Assembly (NCBI GenBank): GCA_049700035.1
Contig: JBNAWC010000002.1
Coordinates: 12,141 to 76,140 of the forward strand
Source of the DNA: JAVZLQ01 sp049700035
GTDB lineage: Archaea > Thermoproteota > Bathyarchaeia > Bathyarchaeales > Bathycorpusculaceae
Direction of reading: 5' to 3'
Length of the DNA stretch: 64,000 nucleotides
The position numbers and the translations under genes were made by a program. Position 1 is the stretch's first letter. Each line of letters opens with the position of its first letter. Shown here piece after piece: positions 32,120 through 41,014 of the stretch. Under the pieces are notes generated by a model that ran no database searches, was not told the DNA's origin, and saw only the letters and a list, made by a program, of their open reading frames with translations.

Positions 32120-34618
32120 TCACGATGTTAAAGTTATCTTGATGTCGTCGACGTAGGCGACATTTTGGACGCCGTCTAAGTCATAGTTTACCATTTCTAA
32201 GATGAATGCGCTTGGAAACGTTGAGTTATACCATTGGTACCACAATGCGCTTAAGCTTATGTTTCCGCTAAACTCGAAAAAGCCTTCTCTTCCGGCTAAT
32301 GAGATAGAATGGTTGTAATTTTCATACACTCCGTTTGGGGTTGTTATTACTATAGACTGGTTACGAAAAACATTAGAGATTATAAATGCAAAGGTATCTT
32401 TGCCGTTGAAACCTTCAGTGGCGTTTAGATAGAAGGAAAAGGAAACCTTCGAATTATTTTGCACGAAAATCTCTCTCATAACAGAGTATACGTACTTTAT
32501 TTCAGAGATAGAATAGAAAGCTTGAGCGGTTATTTTTAAAGCTTCGCTCTCTGGCTTCGAGATATTAGATATTGCAGCATTTCCAACACCGTTGCCATAT
32601 ACGTATACTTGCCATCCGAGTTCATTCCAACGTTCATGCGCAAAGTTGTCGAAGAAGGCGATATTTGTAGTAGAGTAGTTAAACTCAAACAAATACGCTC
32701 TGCCAAAATTTTTAACAAGCCTAAAATTTGGATTTCCAAGAAAGAGTAAAGGGTTCCATTTTCGTTGCTCGAACCACCAGTAAGCAGCATTTTCTCCTAC
32801 AAATACGTGAGTTACGCCCAATTTCTGCATATATTCGTATGCTGTTTGGTTTAAAACGTTGTTAAGTGTCATTTCTACTAAATTTTGGTAAGAACTACTA
32901 AATCTTGTTGCTGTGTAGGGGAAAACTATTTTTCTGTTGGAAACTACTGGGATAAATGAACCCGATTCGTAAGGACTTATGAGAATTACAGCGTTGGATG
33001 GAGTGTTTTCCTTTATCCAAACCATTAGTTTGTAATCATTGTCAGTAGTGATGGAAAACATCTGATAGGTGCCAAGCAAAACTTGCGGGTCTCTAAAAAG
33101 TCTGTAGTAAAAAAAAGGAATGTTTAAAAGCAAAAGAATCAGCCAAACTATTAAAATGCTCCGCGAAAAGCTTTTTCCTAAAAAGGCATAAATTCGTTTA
33201 GATGTGATGTTATTAAATGCCTTTTTTAGCTTTACGTATAAAAGTGCAAGCAGAATATTTATTGAAATTATAATGAGTATGCCTTGATGACTCCAAGATA
33301 TTACTTCTAAATCACTTGGAAGCAAATAAGAGAAAAAGGAAAGCAAAGCACAAGAAAAGGAAAGCGTTAAAGAAAAGCCAATAATAGCTTTTACACCAAC
33401 ATAGCCTTTTGTTTTCCATAATAAGAAAACGAGACCAACAAGCATAGATAGCATCAGACATCGGAGCATAAAATAAGGCGATAAATTTTCGAAAGCCCAC
33501 TCTAAAGCTTGAGCGGCGGTGAAAGGTAATCTCGTTACCTGATAGCCCTGAAAATCTTCTGGAAGACCAATATTATGCCCTGGGTATGGATAAAAGGCAA
33601 AAAACCTATAGAAAATCGGGCTTAAAACAATAACTGCACTAGCAGTGATAAGTAAAAACTCGCGTAATTTACGATGTCTAAGAGTCTTTCTGCGAATAAG
33701 CCAATAGACAAAAATGATGAAAGCCATTAATGTTAAAGTTTGTATATAAGAAACTATAAGAGAACCGTTATAGCCAAAAAGCAAGCCGACAACCACAAGT
33801 TCGCCCAAACTATTTTTTTCCATGCTCGCAAGGCGAAAAAGCAATCCTAAGTTAACCAAAAACAATGGGAACCCCATAATGAAGGGGTTACTTCCCCAAA
33901 CTATATACAATGGCCAACTTGAAACGAACGTAAAAACGAAACAAAGAGACAATGCAAACTCTCTCCCAGAATCAATTTCCTTTCCAAGGAAGTATGCTCC
34001 AAAAACTGAAAATGCCTTAAACAAGAGCGTTACATAAAACACGGAACTAGGAACAGACAAATTCAGGATTTGAACGGCATAAGCGAAGAGTACATGAGAC
34101 GCGGCGGGATAGATTATTCCTTCAGGTAAGTAGGGTTGCAATGTTAAAGGGATCTGCCCATTTTCTAGAATAACTTGAACCTTCAGGGCATGTGTGGATT
34201 CATCAAACATAGGACCAAAAGTTAGCTCTGACAATGAACCTATATTAAATAGTAACAGAAAAAGGAACATGCTAAAAACCAGTGCGTAGTCTATGACTTT
34301 TGTGTTACTTCTCGAAAATGCAGATTTGATAACGTTAAGATTTAGATTTTGACGGAGAAATCCAAAGTGTACAAACAAAGAAAGGAATAAACAGAACAAT
34401 GTAAGCCCAAGAACAATGATATAACTGAAAAGATGGAAAGGCAGAGTGGCCAAAAGATAAATAACCATGCCACCAAGATACACGTCAAGAGTAAAAACTT
34501 GTATAAAATCTGCACTAGAAAATGTTCTGAGACGCTTAATAAGGAAGAATCGTATAGGCTCACCCAATACCGCGAAAAGAAACAATAAAAGAAGCATTTG
34601 AAACGTTGGCAGTAGCAT
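32120..34618 (-). CDS. GT-C-like polytopic membrane glycosyltransferase with C-terminal beta-sandwich
   Basis: About 832 residues. The first 500 contain 11-13 hydrophobic segments; after the fourth comes FGPMFDESTHALKVQVILENGQIP, with D139-E140 where GT-C enzymes keep their catalytic acidic pair. The remaining 300 residues are extracellular: an alpha/beta stretch (WIKENTPSNAVILISPYESG) like that of AglB/PMT relatives, then a beta-rich domain (IAFFDNFAHERWNELGW to AYVDDIKITLTS) resembling a carbohydrate-binding jelly roll. Start uncertain: TTG 34627, ATG 34624 or ATG 34618; GAGG is best spaced for 34618. Likely transfers a lipid-linked sugar to surface glycans or proteins; donor and acceptor unknown. 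Confidence 0.75.
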   Translation of the reverse strand: MLLPTFQMLLLLFLFAVLGEPIRFFLIKRLRTFSSADFIQVFTLDVYLGGMVIYLLATLPFHLFSYIIVLGLTLFCLFLSLFVHFGFLRQNLNLNVIKSAFSRSNTKVIDYALVFSMFLFLLLFNIGSLSELTFGPMFDESTHALKVQVILENGQIPLTLQPYLPEGIIYPAASHVLFAYAVQILNLSVPSSVFYVTLLFKAFSVFGAYFLGKEIDSGREFALSLCFVFTFVSSWPLYIVWGSNPFIMGFPLFLVNLGLLFRLASMEKNSLGELVVVGLLFGYNGSLIVSYIQTLTLMAFIIFVYWLIRRKTLRHRKLREFLLITASAVIVLSPIFYRFFAFYPYPGHNIGLPEDFQGYQVTRLPFTAAQALEWAFENLSPYFMLRCLMLSMLVGLVFLLWKTKGYVGVKAIIGFSLTLSFSCALLSFFSYLLPSDLEVISWSHQGILIIISINILLALLYVKLKKAFNNITSKRIYAFLGKSFSRSILIVWLILLLLNIPFFYYRLFRDPQVLLGTYQMFSITTDNDYKLMVWIKENTPSNAVILISPYESGSFIPVVSNRKIVFPYTATRFSSSYQNLVEMTLNNVLNQTAYEYMQKLGVTHVFVGENAAYWWFEQRKWNPLLFLGNPNFRLVKNFGRAYLFEFNYSTTNIAFFDNFAHERWNELGWQVYVYGNGVGNAAISNISKPESEALKITAQAFYSISEIKYVYSVMREIFVQNNSKVSFSFYLNATEGFNGKDTFAFIISNVFRNQSIVITTPNGVYENYNHSISLAGREGFFEFSGNISLSALWYQWYNSTFPSAFILEMVNYDLDGVQNVAYVDDIKITLTS

Positions 34619-34727
34619 TAACATCAACCTCGCAGCTTACATTTTGGAACGTTCTTAAAATTCGTCGCCTTACACATAAAAACTTTTATCACAAGCAAAA
34701 TCTATAAAGAAGCAAGGTCTATCAAAA

Positions 34728-35987
34728 ATGGCGAGATTAAAAGTAACGACTTTTGTTGAATATTTCCCGCCAAGGATGGGGAGCGACAGAAGGATATTCG
34801 AATTCATGAAGAGACTAGCATCTAAACATGAAATCCATTTTATAGTTTTTCCACCAGTTAGAGCGTTAATAAACAAATCAAGCACAATAACAAAAGAGGC
34901 AAATCCTAAACATGAAAATATTTCAACAACACATGATGGAATCGTAGGGCACTATATAGAGATACCGAGCCTTCTAAAATTCTTATGGAAAAAATCCATT
35001 TTAATAGCATACGCCATAACAGCATCTATCTTACTTATTAAAACCATAAAAAAACTCGAAACAACAAAACCTGATATCATCGTGCTAAACTACCCAAGCC
35101 CGTATACCGGTTTATTAGGATTTATTGCAGGAAAACTTTGGAGAAAACCGATACTGTTGGATTTTAATGACCTCATAGCCCAATATACAATAAACTTGCT
35201 CAACATAAAAAAAGATAATTTAAAGGCTAAAGTGCTAGTTTACATACAGAATTACATTGCAAAAAAATCCGAAATGGTAGTTGTACCAACATCCTTCATT
35301 AAAAAATACGTCATCTCTAATGGGACTCCAACAGCCAAAGTTATACTGATTCCAAATGGTGCAGACCCAGAAATTTTTAATCCACAAAAATATGCTAAAA
35401 AAAGAGTGACTAAAATAGAAAAAGTGTGCGCTTATTGTGGGCGATTAGACTCGTGGGCAGGAGTAAATATAATAGCGAAACTCTGTGACGCTGCCAATGA
35501 TAGAAAGGTAAACGTAAAGTTCATTATAATTGGTGGTGGGGAGGGAAATATACCGCAGAAAGAAAACGTTATCTTATATGGAGAAATCCCCCACGAAGAA
35601 GTCCCAAGTGTGCTCACAACCGCTGATATAATACTTGTCCCGTTTCCAAATAACGAAATTTCTCACGCAGCAAGCCCAATAAAACTTTTTGAGGCAATGT
35701 CCATGCAAAAACCTGTAATCGCAAGCAGAGTTAGTGGAATAGAAGAGGTGATTTCAGACGGAGAAAACGGTTTTCTAGCTAGTCCAGAAAACATTGAAGA
35801 ATGGATTACAAAAATTGAGCAAATATTGCGATCAGAAGAAAACGCAATGCGTGTAGGACAAAATGCAAGACAAATAGTCCAAAAAAAATTTAACTGGAAT
35901 TATCTTGCAATACAATTTGAAAAAGCATTAATTACAACACTCATTCAACATGATAGGCATAATGATGTGAAAACCTTATGTGGATAA
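34728..35987 (+). CDS. GT4-family glycosyltransferase
   Basis: A GT-B fold enzyme, 419 residues, of the GT4 family. The N-terminal domain opens LKVTTFVEYFPPRMGSDRRIFE; the C-terminal donor-binding domain has KVILIPNGADPEIF, CAYCGRLDSWAGVN, ILVPFPNNEISHAASPIKLFEAMSMQKPVIAS and ISDGENGFL, in which the E-x7-E element is recognisable. It lacks TM segments except a hydrophobic patch near residues 75-110, so it probably acts at the inner membrane face. Its 3' end overlaps the next GT4 gene by 10 bases. Sugar unknown. Confidence 0.9.
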   Translation: MARLKVTTFVEYFPPRMGSDRRIFEFMKRLASKHEIHFIVFPPVRALINKSSTITKEANPKHENISTTHDGIVGHYIEIPSLLKFLWKKSILIAYAITASILLIKTIKKLETTKPDIIVLNYPSPYTGLLGFIAGKLWRKPILLDFNDLIAQYTINLLNIKKDNLKAKVLVYIQNYIAKKSEMVVVPTSFIKKYVISNGTPTAKVILIPNGADPEIFNPQKYAKKRVTKIEKVCAYCGRLDSWAGVNIIAKLCDAANDRKVNVKFIIIGGGEGNIPQKENVILYGEIPHEEVPSVLTTADIILVPFPNNEISHAASPIKLFEAMSMQKPVIASRVSGIEEVISDGENGFLASPENIEEWITKIEQILRSEENAMRVGQNARQIVQKKFNWNYLAIQFEKALITTLIQHDRHNDVKTLCG

Positions 35988-37123
35988 CTCAAGTGACCCC
36001 ACGGTTTCCACCAGCAATAGGAGGAGTTGAAGAACATGTTTACCGAATTTCCATTGAACTCGCAAGAAGGGGACATAGGGTAACAGTCATAACTTCAAAC
36101 GAAGTTGACCACACATTACATTTTAAAGGAAAAGAAAGTATAGACGGGATAGAAGTCCATCGGCATCCATTGTTTATGCCAAAAGCATTTAGAGAATACT
36201 GGCTTATCCCCGGCATATTAAAGGATTTAGCGTATTTCAAATCTGATGTTGTCCACGTTCATGGTTATAGATGCCTAAGCTCTTATACGGCTATACTTCT
36301 ATCCCACTTTGAAGGGACACCCATCGTGTTTACTCCACATGGAATATATCCTCCACGCTCGCACATAAACGCACTCTTGAAAAATGTTTTTGATTGCACT
36401 TTCGGACGCCTTATGCTGAACTTTTCCGATAGGGTAATAGCCCTAACAGAGCACAATAAACAATTACTTCTACAAATCGGTGCGCCAGAAGAGAAAATAA
36501 ACATTGTCCCAAATGGCATAACTCTAGAAGAATTCACGAAACAAAAAATGGCTACTTTTAATTCTTTAAAAGTTAGTGGTCCGATTTTATTGTATACTGG
36601 AAGAATTGATTGGAATAAACGCGTAGATAAAATAATTGAAGCCATGCCGCTTGTACTCAAAAGGTTTCCTTCAGCGAAACTTGTTATTGCTGGACCAGAT
36701 TACGCAAATTATGCTAACGCCCTAAGAGAACTTGGAGAAAAACTTAAAGTAAAACACGCCATCCAAATTACTGGAAGTGTTACAAGGGAAGAACTTTTAG
36801 ATTTGTATTCGATGGCTGACGTGTTCATCATGCCGTCCTCATATGAAGGCTTTGGTTTAAGCATACTTGAAGCGATGGGAAGCAAAATACCTGTTATCGC
36901 GTCATCAATCGGAGGCCCAAGCGACATACTAACTCATGGAGTTAATGCATTACTGTTAAAGGAAGCAAGTGCTAGCGAAATTTTTGAAGCAGTTAACTCG
37001 GTGTTAACTGATGAAAAATTGCGAGAGACAATCATTAAAAATGCATTTGAACTCGTCAAGAATAAGTTTACATGGAAGAATGTTGTTGACACATTAGAAC
37101 GAATATATAGACAATTAGCATAA
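35978..37123 (+). CDS. GT4-family glycosyltransferase
   Basis: Second GT4 enzyme, 381 residues, beginning MWITQVTPRFPPAIGGVEEHVYRISIELARRGH, the glycine-rich acceptor loop of the family. The C-terminal half has NIVPNGITLEEF, LYTGRIDWNKRVDKIIEA, SMADVFIMPSSYEGFGLSILEAMGSKIPVIAS and the E-G-F-G-L-x3-E-A element that holds the donor nucleotide. It starts inside the preceding GT4 gene, implying coupled translation and successive steps on one glycan. Donor and acceptor unknown. Confidence 0.92.
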   Translation: MWITQVTPRFPPAIGGVEEHVYRISIELARRGHRVTVITSNEVDHTLHFKGKESIDGIEVHRHPLFMPKAFREYWLIPGILKDLAYFKSDVVHVHGYRCLSSYTAILLSHFEGTPIVFTPHGIYPPRSHINALLKNVFDCTFGRLMLNFSDRVIALTEHNKQLLLQIGAPEEKINIVPNGITLEEFTKQKMATFNSLKVSGPILLYTGRIDWNKRVDKIIEAMPLVLKRFPSAKLVIAGPDYANYANALRELGEKLKVKHAIQITGSVTREELLDLYSMADVFIMPSSYEGFGLSILEAMGSKIPVIASSIGGPSDILTHGVNALLLKEASASEIFEAVNSVLTDEKLRETIIKNAFELVKNKFTWKNVVDTLERIYRQLA

Positions 37124-37137
37124 AATAAGCTGAAAAA

Positions 37138-37938
37138 TCAACCTATTTCATGCACTCTCTTGTAACGAAGGAGCATTGATTTAGTTATGTAAGATAGGAA
37201 AGCTGTAATTTCGCTTAATGTCAATTTGGATTTTCCCTTTTTCCTGTTGACAAATTCTATTGGAACTTCTCTTATTCTGTAACCCCGCAACCATGTTTGC
37301 CTCACAGTTTCAATTTGTATTTCATATGTTTGACTGTGCAAATCTCCAAGTATATTTCTAACAAGCCTCGCTGAATAACAGCGCATACCACTAGTGTAGT
37401 CGCGAACAGAAGCACCTATAACAAAAGAAGCAAAGAGATTTGCTAATTTACTTATAGCAAGACGCATGGCACTCCAATCTCTGATTCTTCCTCCAAGACT
37501 ATACCTGCTTCCTATAACTAGATCATTTCCCATTCTTGCAAAATCTATTAGGCGTGACACGTCTCTTGGATTGTGAGAGTAATCTGCGTCCATGGTCACG
37601 ATGTGTTTCGGAGCATCAGGTAGCGATAAAAATATCCGAAAACCATCAGTTATGGCTGTCCCGAGTCCTAACTTCTGCGGTCTCACGTATAAAAGAATGT
37701 TACTGTATTTCTTCTGGAGGTTTCTAACGATTTCGGCTGTTCCGTCTGGGCTTGAATCGTCTATGACTAGTATTGCGAGGTTAAGGTTTAAACTTTCAAT
37801 TTCTTCGATTAAGTTTTTAATGTTAGAGGCTTCACAGTAGGTTGGGAGGATGACACCCACTTCAGAAACTATGCTCAAGTCTCCTTCAACATTCCTCATT
37901 AAATTTATGTTGACCGGCAAGCACTCAACAACATTCAT
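37138..37938 (-). CDS. Dolichol-phosphate mannosyltransferase-like GT2 enzyme
   Basis: GT2 enzyme of the DPM1/polyprenol-monophosphate glycosyltransferase type, 266 residues. Motifs: VILPTYCEASNIKNLIEEIE, VIDDSSPDGTAEIV, KLGLGTAITDGF, the DxD metal site in TMDADYSHNP, and GSRYSLGGRIRDWSAMRLAISK followed by YTSGMRCY. It loads a sugar from NDP- or GDP-sugar onto a polyprenyl phosphate, the lipid donor used by GT-C enzymes such as the neighbour at 32120. No C-terminal TM domain is present. Likely start is ATG at 37938 with GGTGAT upstream. Confidence 0.9.
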   Translation of the reverse strand: MNVVECLPVNINLMRNVEGDLSIVSEVGVILPTYCEASNIKNLIEEIESLNLNLAILVIDDSSPDGTAEIVRNLQKKYSNILLYVRPQKLGLGTAITDGFRIFLSLPDAPKHIVTMDADYSHNPRDVSRLIDFARMGNDLVIGSRYSLGGRIRDWSAMRLAISKLANLFASFVIGASVRDYTSGMRCYSARLVRNILGDLHSQTYEIQIETVRQTWLRGYRIREVPIEFVNRKKGKSKLTLSEITAFLSYITKSMLLRYKRVHEIG

Positions 37939-37982
37939 CGCAGCTTATCACCAGAATAGTCTTCATTTAAAATCGTACTTCG

Positions 37983-37990
37983 TATATAAA
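37983..37990 (-). promoter_or_regulatory. TATA box for the dolichol-phosphate glycosyltransferase gene
   Basis: GATTTATATACG on the minus strand lies 45-52 bases before the ATG at 37938, giving a predicted leader of about 20 bases. The remaining gap to priL holds nothing else. Confidence 0.5.
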
Positions 37991-38018
37991 TCTATCACAA
38001 AATAGGCGTTTGCGCGCC

Positions 38019-39065
38019 CTACCGAACCCGCAATTTCCTCTTGTAATAGCCTAGCGGATGGCGAATCATCTTGCAAAGTTCATCGGGGTTCACGCATACT
38101 CCATGTGTTTGCAGTATTTCACACTTTGGCGGAATGTAGCGTGTCCTTGAACCTCTTTCACCAGCGATGTGTTCAACTTGGTAGTGGGTCATTCTTTCGT
38201 TGAAGTCGGAGAAGTTTCTGAATAGGTCTATGACGGTTTCGGTTGGCATGCCGATGTTTATTAGGAATGCGGTCAAGGTGAACCTTCCAACATGTGATAA
38301 GTGTCGTCCCGCTGTTACTGATTCGTAGAGGAATTTTATGCACGGCGGGAAGGCTTCATTAACGACTGTTTTTGGTAGGCCTTCAATTTCGGCTTCGCCT
38401 ACTTTGTCTATTAATAATTTTCTTATTTTTTCAGCTATTTCAACAATTTCCACTGGAAACCTTAGTTTGTCCTTTACTTCTAGGCGTTTTTCAATGTATT
38501 TGCGAACTTCTTCACTTAACAGCCTCGCTGTTTCGCCTCTAGTTATGAAGACGTTTCCTTTGGATAGTAGGCGGTTTACAAGTTTCCATTTCTTGTCCCG
38601 CAGGTGCGTGGTGTTTCTTAAATAGTCGGCGAAGTTTAGAGCGAATTCGTATGGGGCGAAGGCAGCGTTGTCTACTGTGGCGATTTTCCATCCGAAGTTT
38701 TGTGCGATAGCCAAGAGCTTTTCTTTGGGTTCAAGTTTGAAGTCGTTAAAAGCCTTTTTTGCTTCTGCAAGAGCATATCTTTTATTGATGAAGGAGTTTT
38801 CTGTTGCGATTGCCAAAATTATGGATGTTGGGAAGGATAGAATTTCAATATCCTCGTTTCGCGGGTTTCCGCTTACAAGCACGTATAATATGGCTTCTTC
38901 AATCCTTTCTTGTGCACGTTTGAGAACAGCGTTAAATTGAGGGTCAACTAAGTCTTCAACTTTAAAATCCAGTTCTTTCACGTATTCTGTTGCTTCCTTT
39001 AGGAAGGGATATTTTGCCAAATCACTTTTTGTAAATTTTGCTGCATATTGCATTTGTTTGTTCAC
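38019..39065 (-). CDS. priL: DNA primase large subunit
   Basis: Regulatory Fe-S subunit of the archaeal primase, 348 residues. Cluster Cys residues are visible in the C-terminal half: EAFPPCIKFLYE, PPKCEILQTHGVC and DELCKMIRHPLGYY, giving four ligands. GRHLSHVGRFTLTAFLINIGM and the NERMTHYQVEHIAG segment are typical of PriL. GTG start, one base after the PCNA stop, so the pair is cotranscribed. The catalytic partner PriS is 8 kb away. Confidence 0.95.
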   Translation of the reverse strand: MNKQMQYAAKFTKSDLAKYPFLKEATEYVKELDFKVEDLVDPQFNAVLKRAQERIEEAILYVLVSGNPRNEDIEILSFPTSIILAIATENSFINKRYALAEAKKAFNDFKLEPKEKLLAIAQNFGWKIATVDNAAFAPYEFALNFADYLRNTTHLRDKKWKLVNRLLSKGNVFITRGETARLLSEEVRKYIEKRLEVKDKLRFPVEIVEIAEKIRKLLIDKVGEAEIEGLPKTVVNEAFPPCIKFLYESVTAGRHLSHVGRFTLTAFLINIGMPTETVIDLFRNFSDFNERMTHYQVEHIAGERGSRTRYIPPKCEILQTHGVCVNPDELCKMIRHPLGYYKRKLRVR

Positions 39066-39066
39066 G

Positions 39067-39822
39067 TTATTCGGTTTCGATTCTTGGTGCCAAGTAAAAT
39101 ACTAATTTGCCTTCTTTTGCTTGTTGAAAGTCTAGTTTGATGGGCATGTCTTTTGAAAATTCTAACGTTACCACTTCTGATGTCGCAGACGCAGCCTTTA
39201 TGATTTCAGAAAGGTAGCTTAAGCTGAAGGTTGCTTTTGAGGGTTCTTTAACTTCTAGGTCTAAAAGTGCGTCGCTTCCCTTTTGCAGTGTTATTGTCGC
39301 ACCCATAAGGTCTCCGGAAGCGTTAAAAACCAGTTTTTCGCTGTCCGCTTCTATGCGAACATGGTCGCTAACGAGTTGCGCGTCTTCTATGGCTTGGCTT
39401 AAGCCGTCAGTTGTTGTTTTGGCTCTTACGTTGAACATCAGTTTTGGCGTTGGAACTTCCTCTTCGGAAGCCTCAAGCGTTGGCATCGTGAAGTTTCTTG
39501 CATATTTGCCAGTTATCTTCACCTGTAGGCGTCCAGTTTTCTCATCGAGAGAAAGCTCAACAACTTCATCTTTACCTGTTCTTTTTAGCAGTTTTAGCAG
39601 TTCGCCGATATTTATGCACATTTTTGTCGGTTCTGTACACTCATATTCTTCGAAAACCGTTTTTGGCCATTCAAAGTCAACCATCGCAACGCGTGACGGG
39701 TCCATCGCCCTGAGTTTTAGCCCTTCTGGTTCGATTTTGAATGTTGCTTCGTCTACTAGTATGGATATGGCTGTTGCCATGTCTCGTAAAAGTTTGGCGT
39801 CTGAAACTTTGATTCTGAACAT
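39067..39822 (-). CDS. pcn: Sliding clamp PCNA
   Basis: Ring-shaped processivity factor, 251 residues. The centre-loop lysine-rich helix region, EPEGLKLRAMDPSRVAMVDFEWP, the DLEVKEPSKATFSLSYLSEIIKAA interdomain segment and the C-terminal KLVFYLAPRIE are classical. Upstream of priL in a two-gene unit and loaded by the RfcS/RfcL complex encoded at 9147-11398. Only one PCNA gene is visible, suggesting a homotrimer. Confidence 0.97.
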   Translation of the reverse strand: MFRIKVSDAKLLRDMATAISILVDEATFKIEPEGLKLRAMDPSRVAMVDFEWPKTVFEEYECTEPTKMCINIGELLKLLKRTGKDEVVELSLDEKTGRLQVKITGKYARNFTMPTLEASEEEVPTPKLMFNVRAKTTTDGLSQAIEDAQLVSDHVRIEADSEKLVFNASGDLMGATITLQKGSDALLDLEVKEPSKATFSLSYLSEIIKAASATSEVVTLEFSKDMPIKLDFQQAKEGKLVFYLAPRIETE

Positions 39823-39918
39823 GGTAATCCCTTTCTAATGGTATGTGGTTATCAATAAAAGGCTTTACTATGCTTTTAAAAGCTTTGTTGGAAGCATTGC
39901 GGTTGTTTTTCTCGATGT

Positions 39919-40269
39919 TTAGCTGTATTCTCTGAATGTGTAGCCACATTTTGTGCAGCGTAGGAATTGCGTTGAGGATTCGTCGGCGCCTCGTGTTTGC
40001 ACCTGCCAAACGTAGGCTGTGTTGTTTCCACATTTTGGGCATTCAACGCGTACTGTCGGTAACGTTCGTAGTTTCTGTTCTTCTTTGCCTATGACTGCAA
40101 CAAGCTGTTGGGGTTTGTGCTCTATCACTTTTGCCACTTTAGGCTCAACCTTTTTTGGCGGAGCCTTCTTGTAACCACACTTTGGACAAGTCATCACAAT
40201 TAACGATTCTTTCCCGCTTTTACTTTTCTTTGGTACCAGACGAGAACCACATTTGGGACAAAATTCCAT
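39919..40269 (-). CDS. tfs: Transcription factor S (TFIIS-like)
   Basis: Transcript cleavage factor that rescues backtracked RNA polymerase. N-terminal zinc ribbon FCPKCGSRLVPKK with TCPKCGYKK, a basic linker, and a C-terminal ribbon VECPKCGNNTAYVW ... LRCTKCGYTFREYS. The catalytic acidic pair is the DE of RGADESSTQF, so cleavage activity is expected to be intact. Length 116 is normal. A short gap separates it from the downstream PCNA. Confidence 0.95.
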   Translation of the reverse strand: MEFCPKCGSRLVPKKSKSGKESLIVMTCPKCGYKKAPPKKVEPKVAKVIEHKPQQLVAVIGKEEQKLRTLPTVRVECPKCGNNTAYVWQVQTRGADESSTQFLRCTKCGYTFREYS

Positions 40270-40349
40270 GGCGTTTTACTCCGCTTTCCGTCTGTTTTTC
40301 CTTAACTTGGCTCCTTTTAAACCTTTTCTTGCTTGAATAAGTATTGGGA

Positions 40350-40937
40350 CTAAACATTGCTTATTCCAGACGCTATGAGGTGCGCCACACGCAAGGCTTC
40401 TGGAATGCTGCTCCGTGTTGAAGTCAGTTGTAGAATTTTTTCAGCGTCTTCTCTTAATATGCCAGAGACTTGCATGTGAATTTTCTCATTTTTGTTTCTT
40501 GTGAAAACTTCGTGTACTTCGCCAGCGTTTTTGATTGCTCTCCATCTTTCTTCGCTTTTAGGCAACTTTTTAAGTGCTTTGCGAATTTCTTCGAAGTTTG
40601 GCTTTTCTCTGGTGACCGCTATTATTGGGAGGTTTGTTTTCGAGAAAAGCTCCTTTATGTCTATTACGTTAAAGCCCGCGAATGTTATTCCGTTGAGCAT
40701 TATAACTCTTAACTGCTTGTAGTGCGGCGAGTTAAGCACCATGTGTGAGATTTTTTGTGTAGCGTCAAACCCGTCCACTTCAACTGTTGTGTGCATGACT
40801 CCGTCAAGCCAGTATCCGCCTCGAAAGACAACACCCACAACTGACACTAGTCCCTTTTTGCGGGGAACAAATACACCGTCATCCACGCCGAGCACGCGAA
40901 TTTCTGGCTTAATTATTCGGAATTTCTTGCAAAACAA
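40350..40937 (-). CDS. DUF99 family protein (endonuclease V-like fold)
   Basis: A 195-residue archaeal DUF99 protein. Conserved text: IRVLGVDDGVF near the N-terminus (Asp pair), GGYWLDGVMHTTVEVDGFDAT, VIMLNGITFAGFNVIDI, and the C-terminal SSIPEALRVAHLIASGI. The family is structurally related to endonuclease V/RNase H-type folds but its activity is undescribed to my knowledge. TTG start at 40937 with GGCGAGG upstream. Divergent from the RNase III-like gene across a 77-base promoter gap. Confidence 0.85.
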   Translation of the reverse strand: MFCKKFRIIKPEIRVLGVDDGVFVPRKKGLVSVVGVVFRGGYWLDGVMHTTVEVDGFDATQKISHMVLNSPHYKQLRVIMLNGITFAGFNVIDIKELFSKTNLPIIAVTREKPNFEEIRKALKKLPKSEERWRAIKNAGEVHEVFTRNKNEKIHMQVSGILREDAEKILQLTSTRSSIPEALRVAHLIASGISNV

Positions 40938-41014
40938 GCGCCTCGCCAGTAACAGAGTATTAGATAAGGCATTATAAGTTTAACTAGCAAATGTGGAAAG
41001 AAGGGGAAGCGAAA

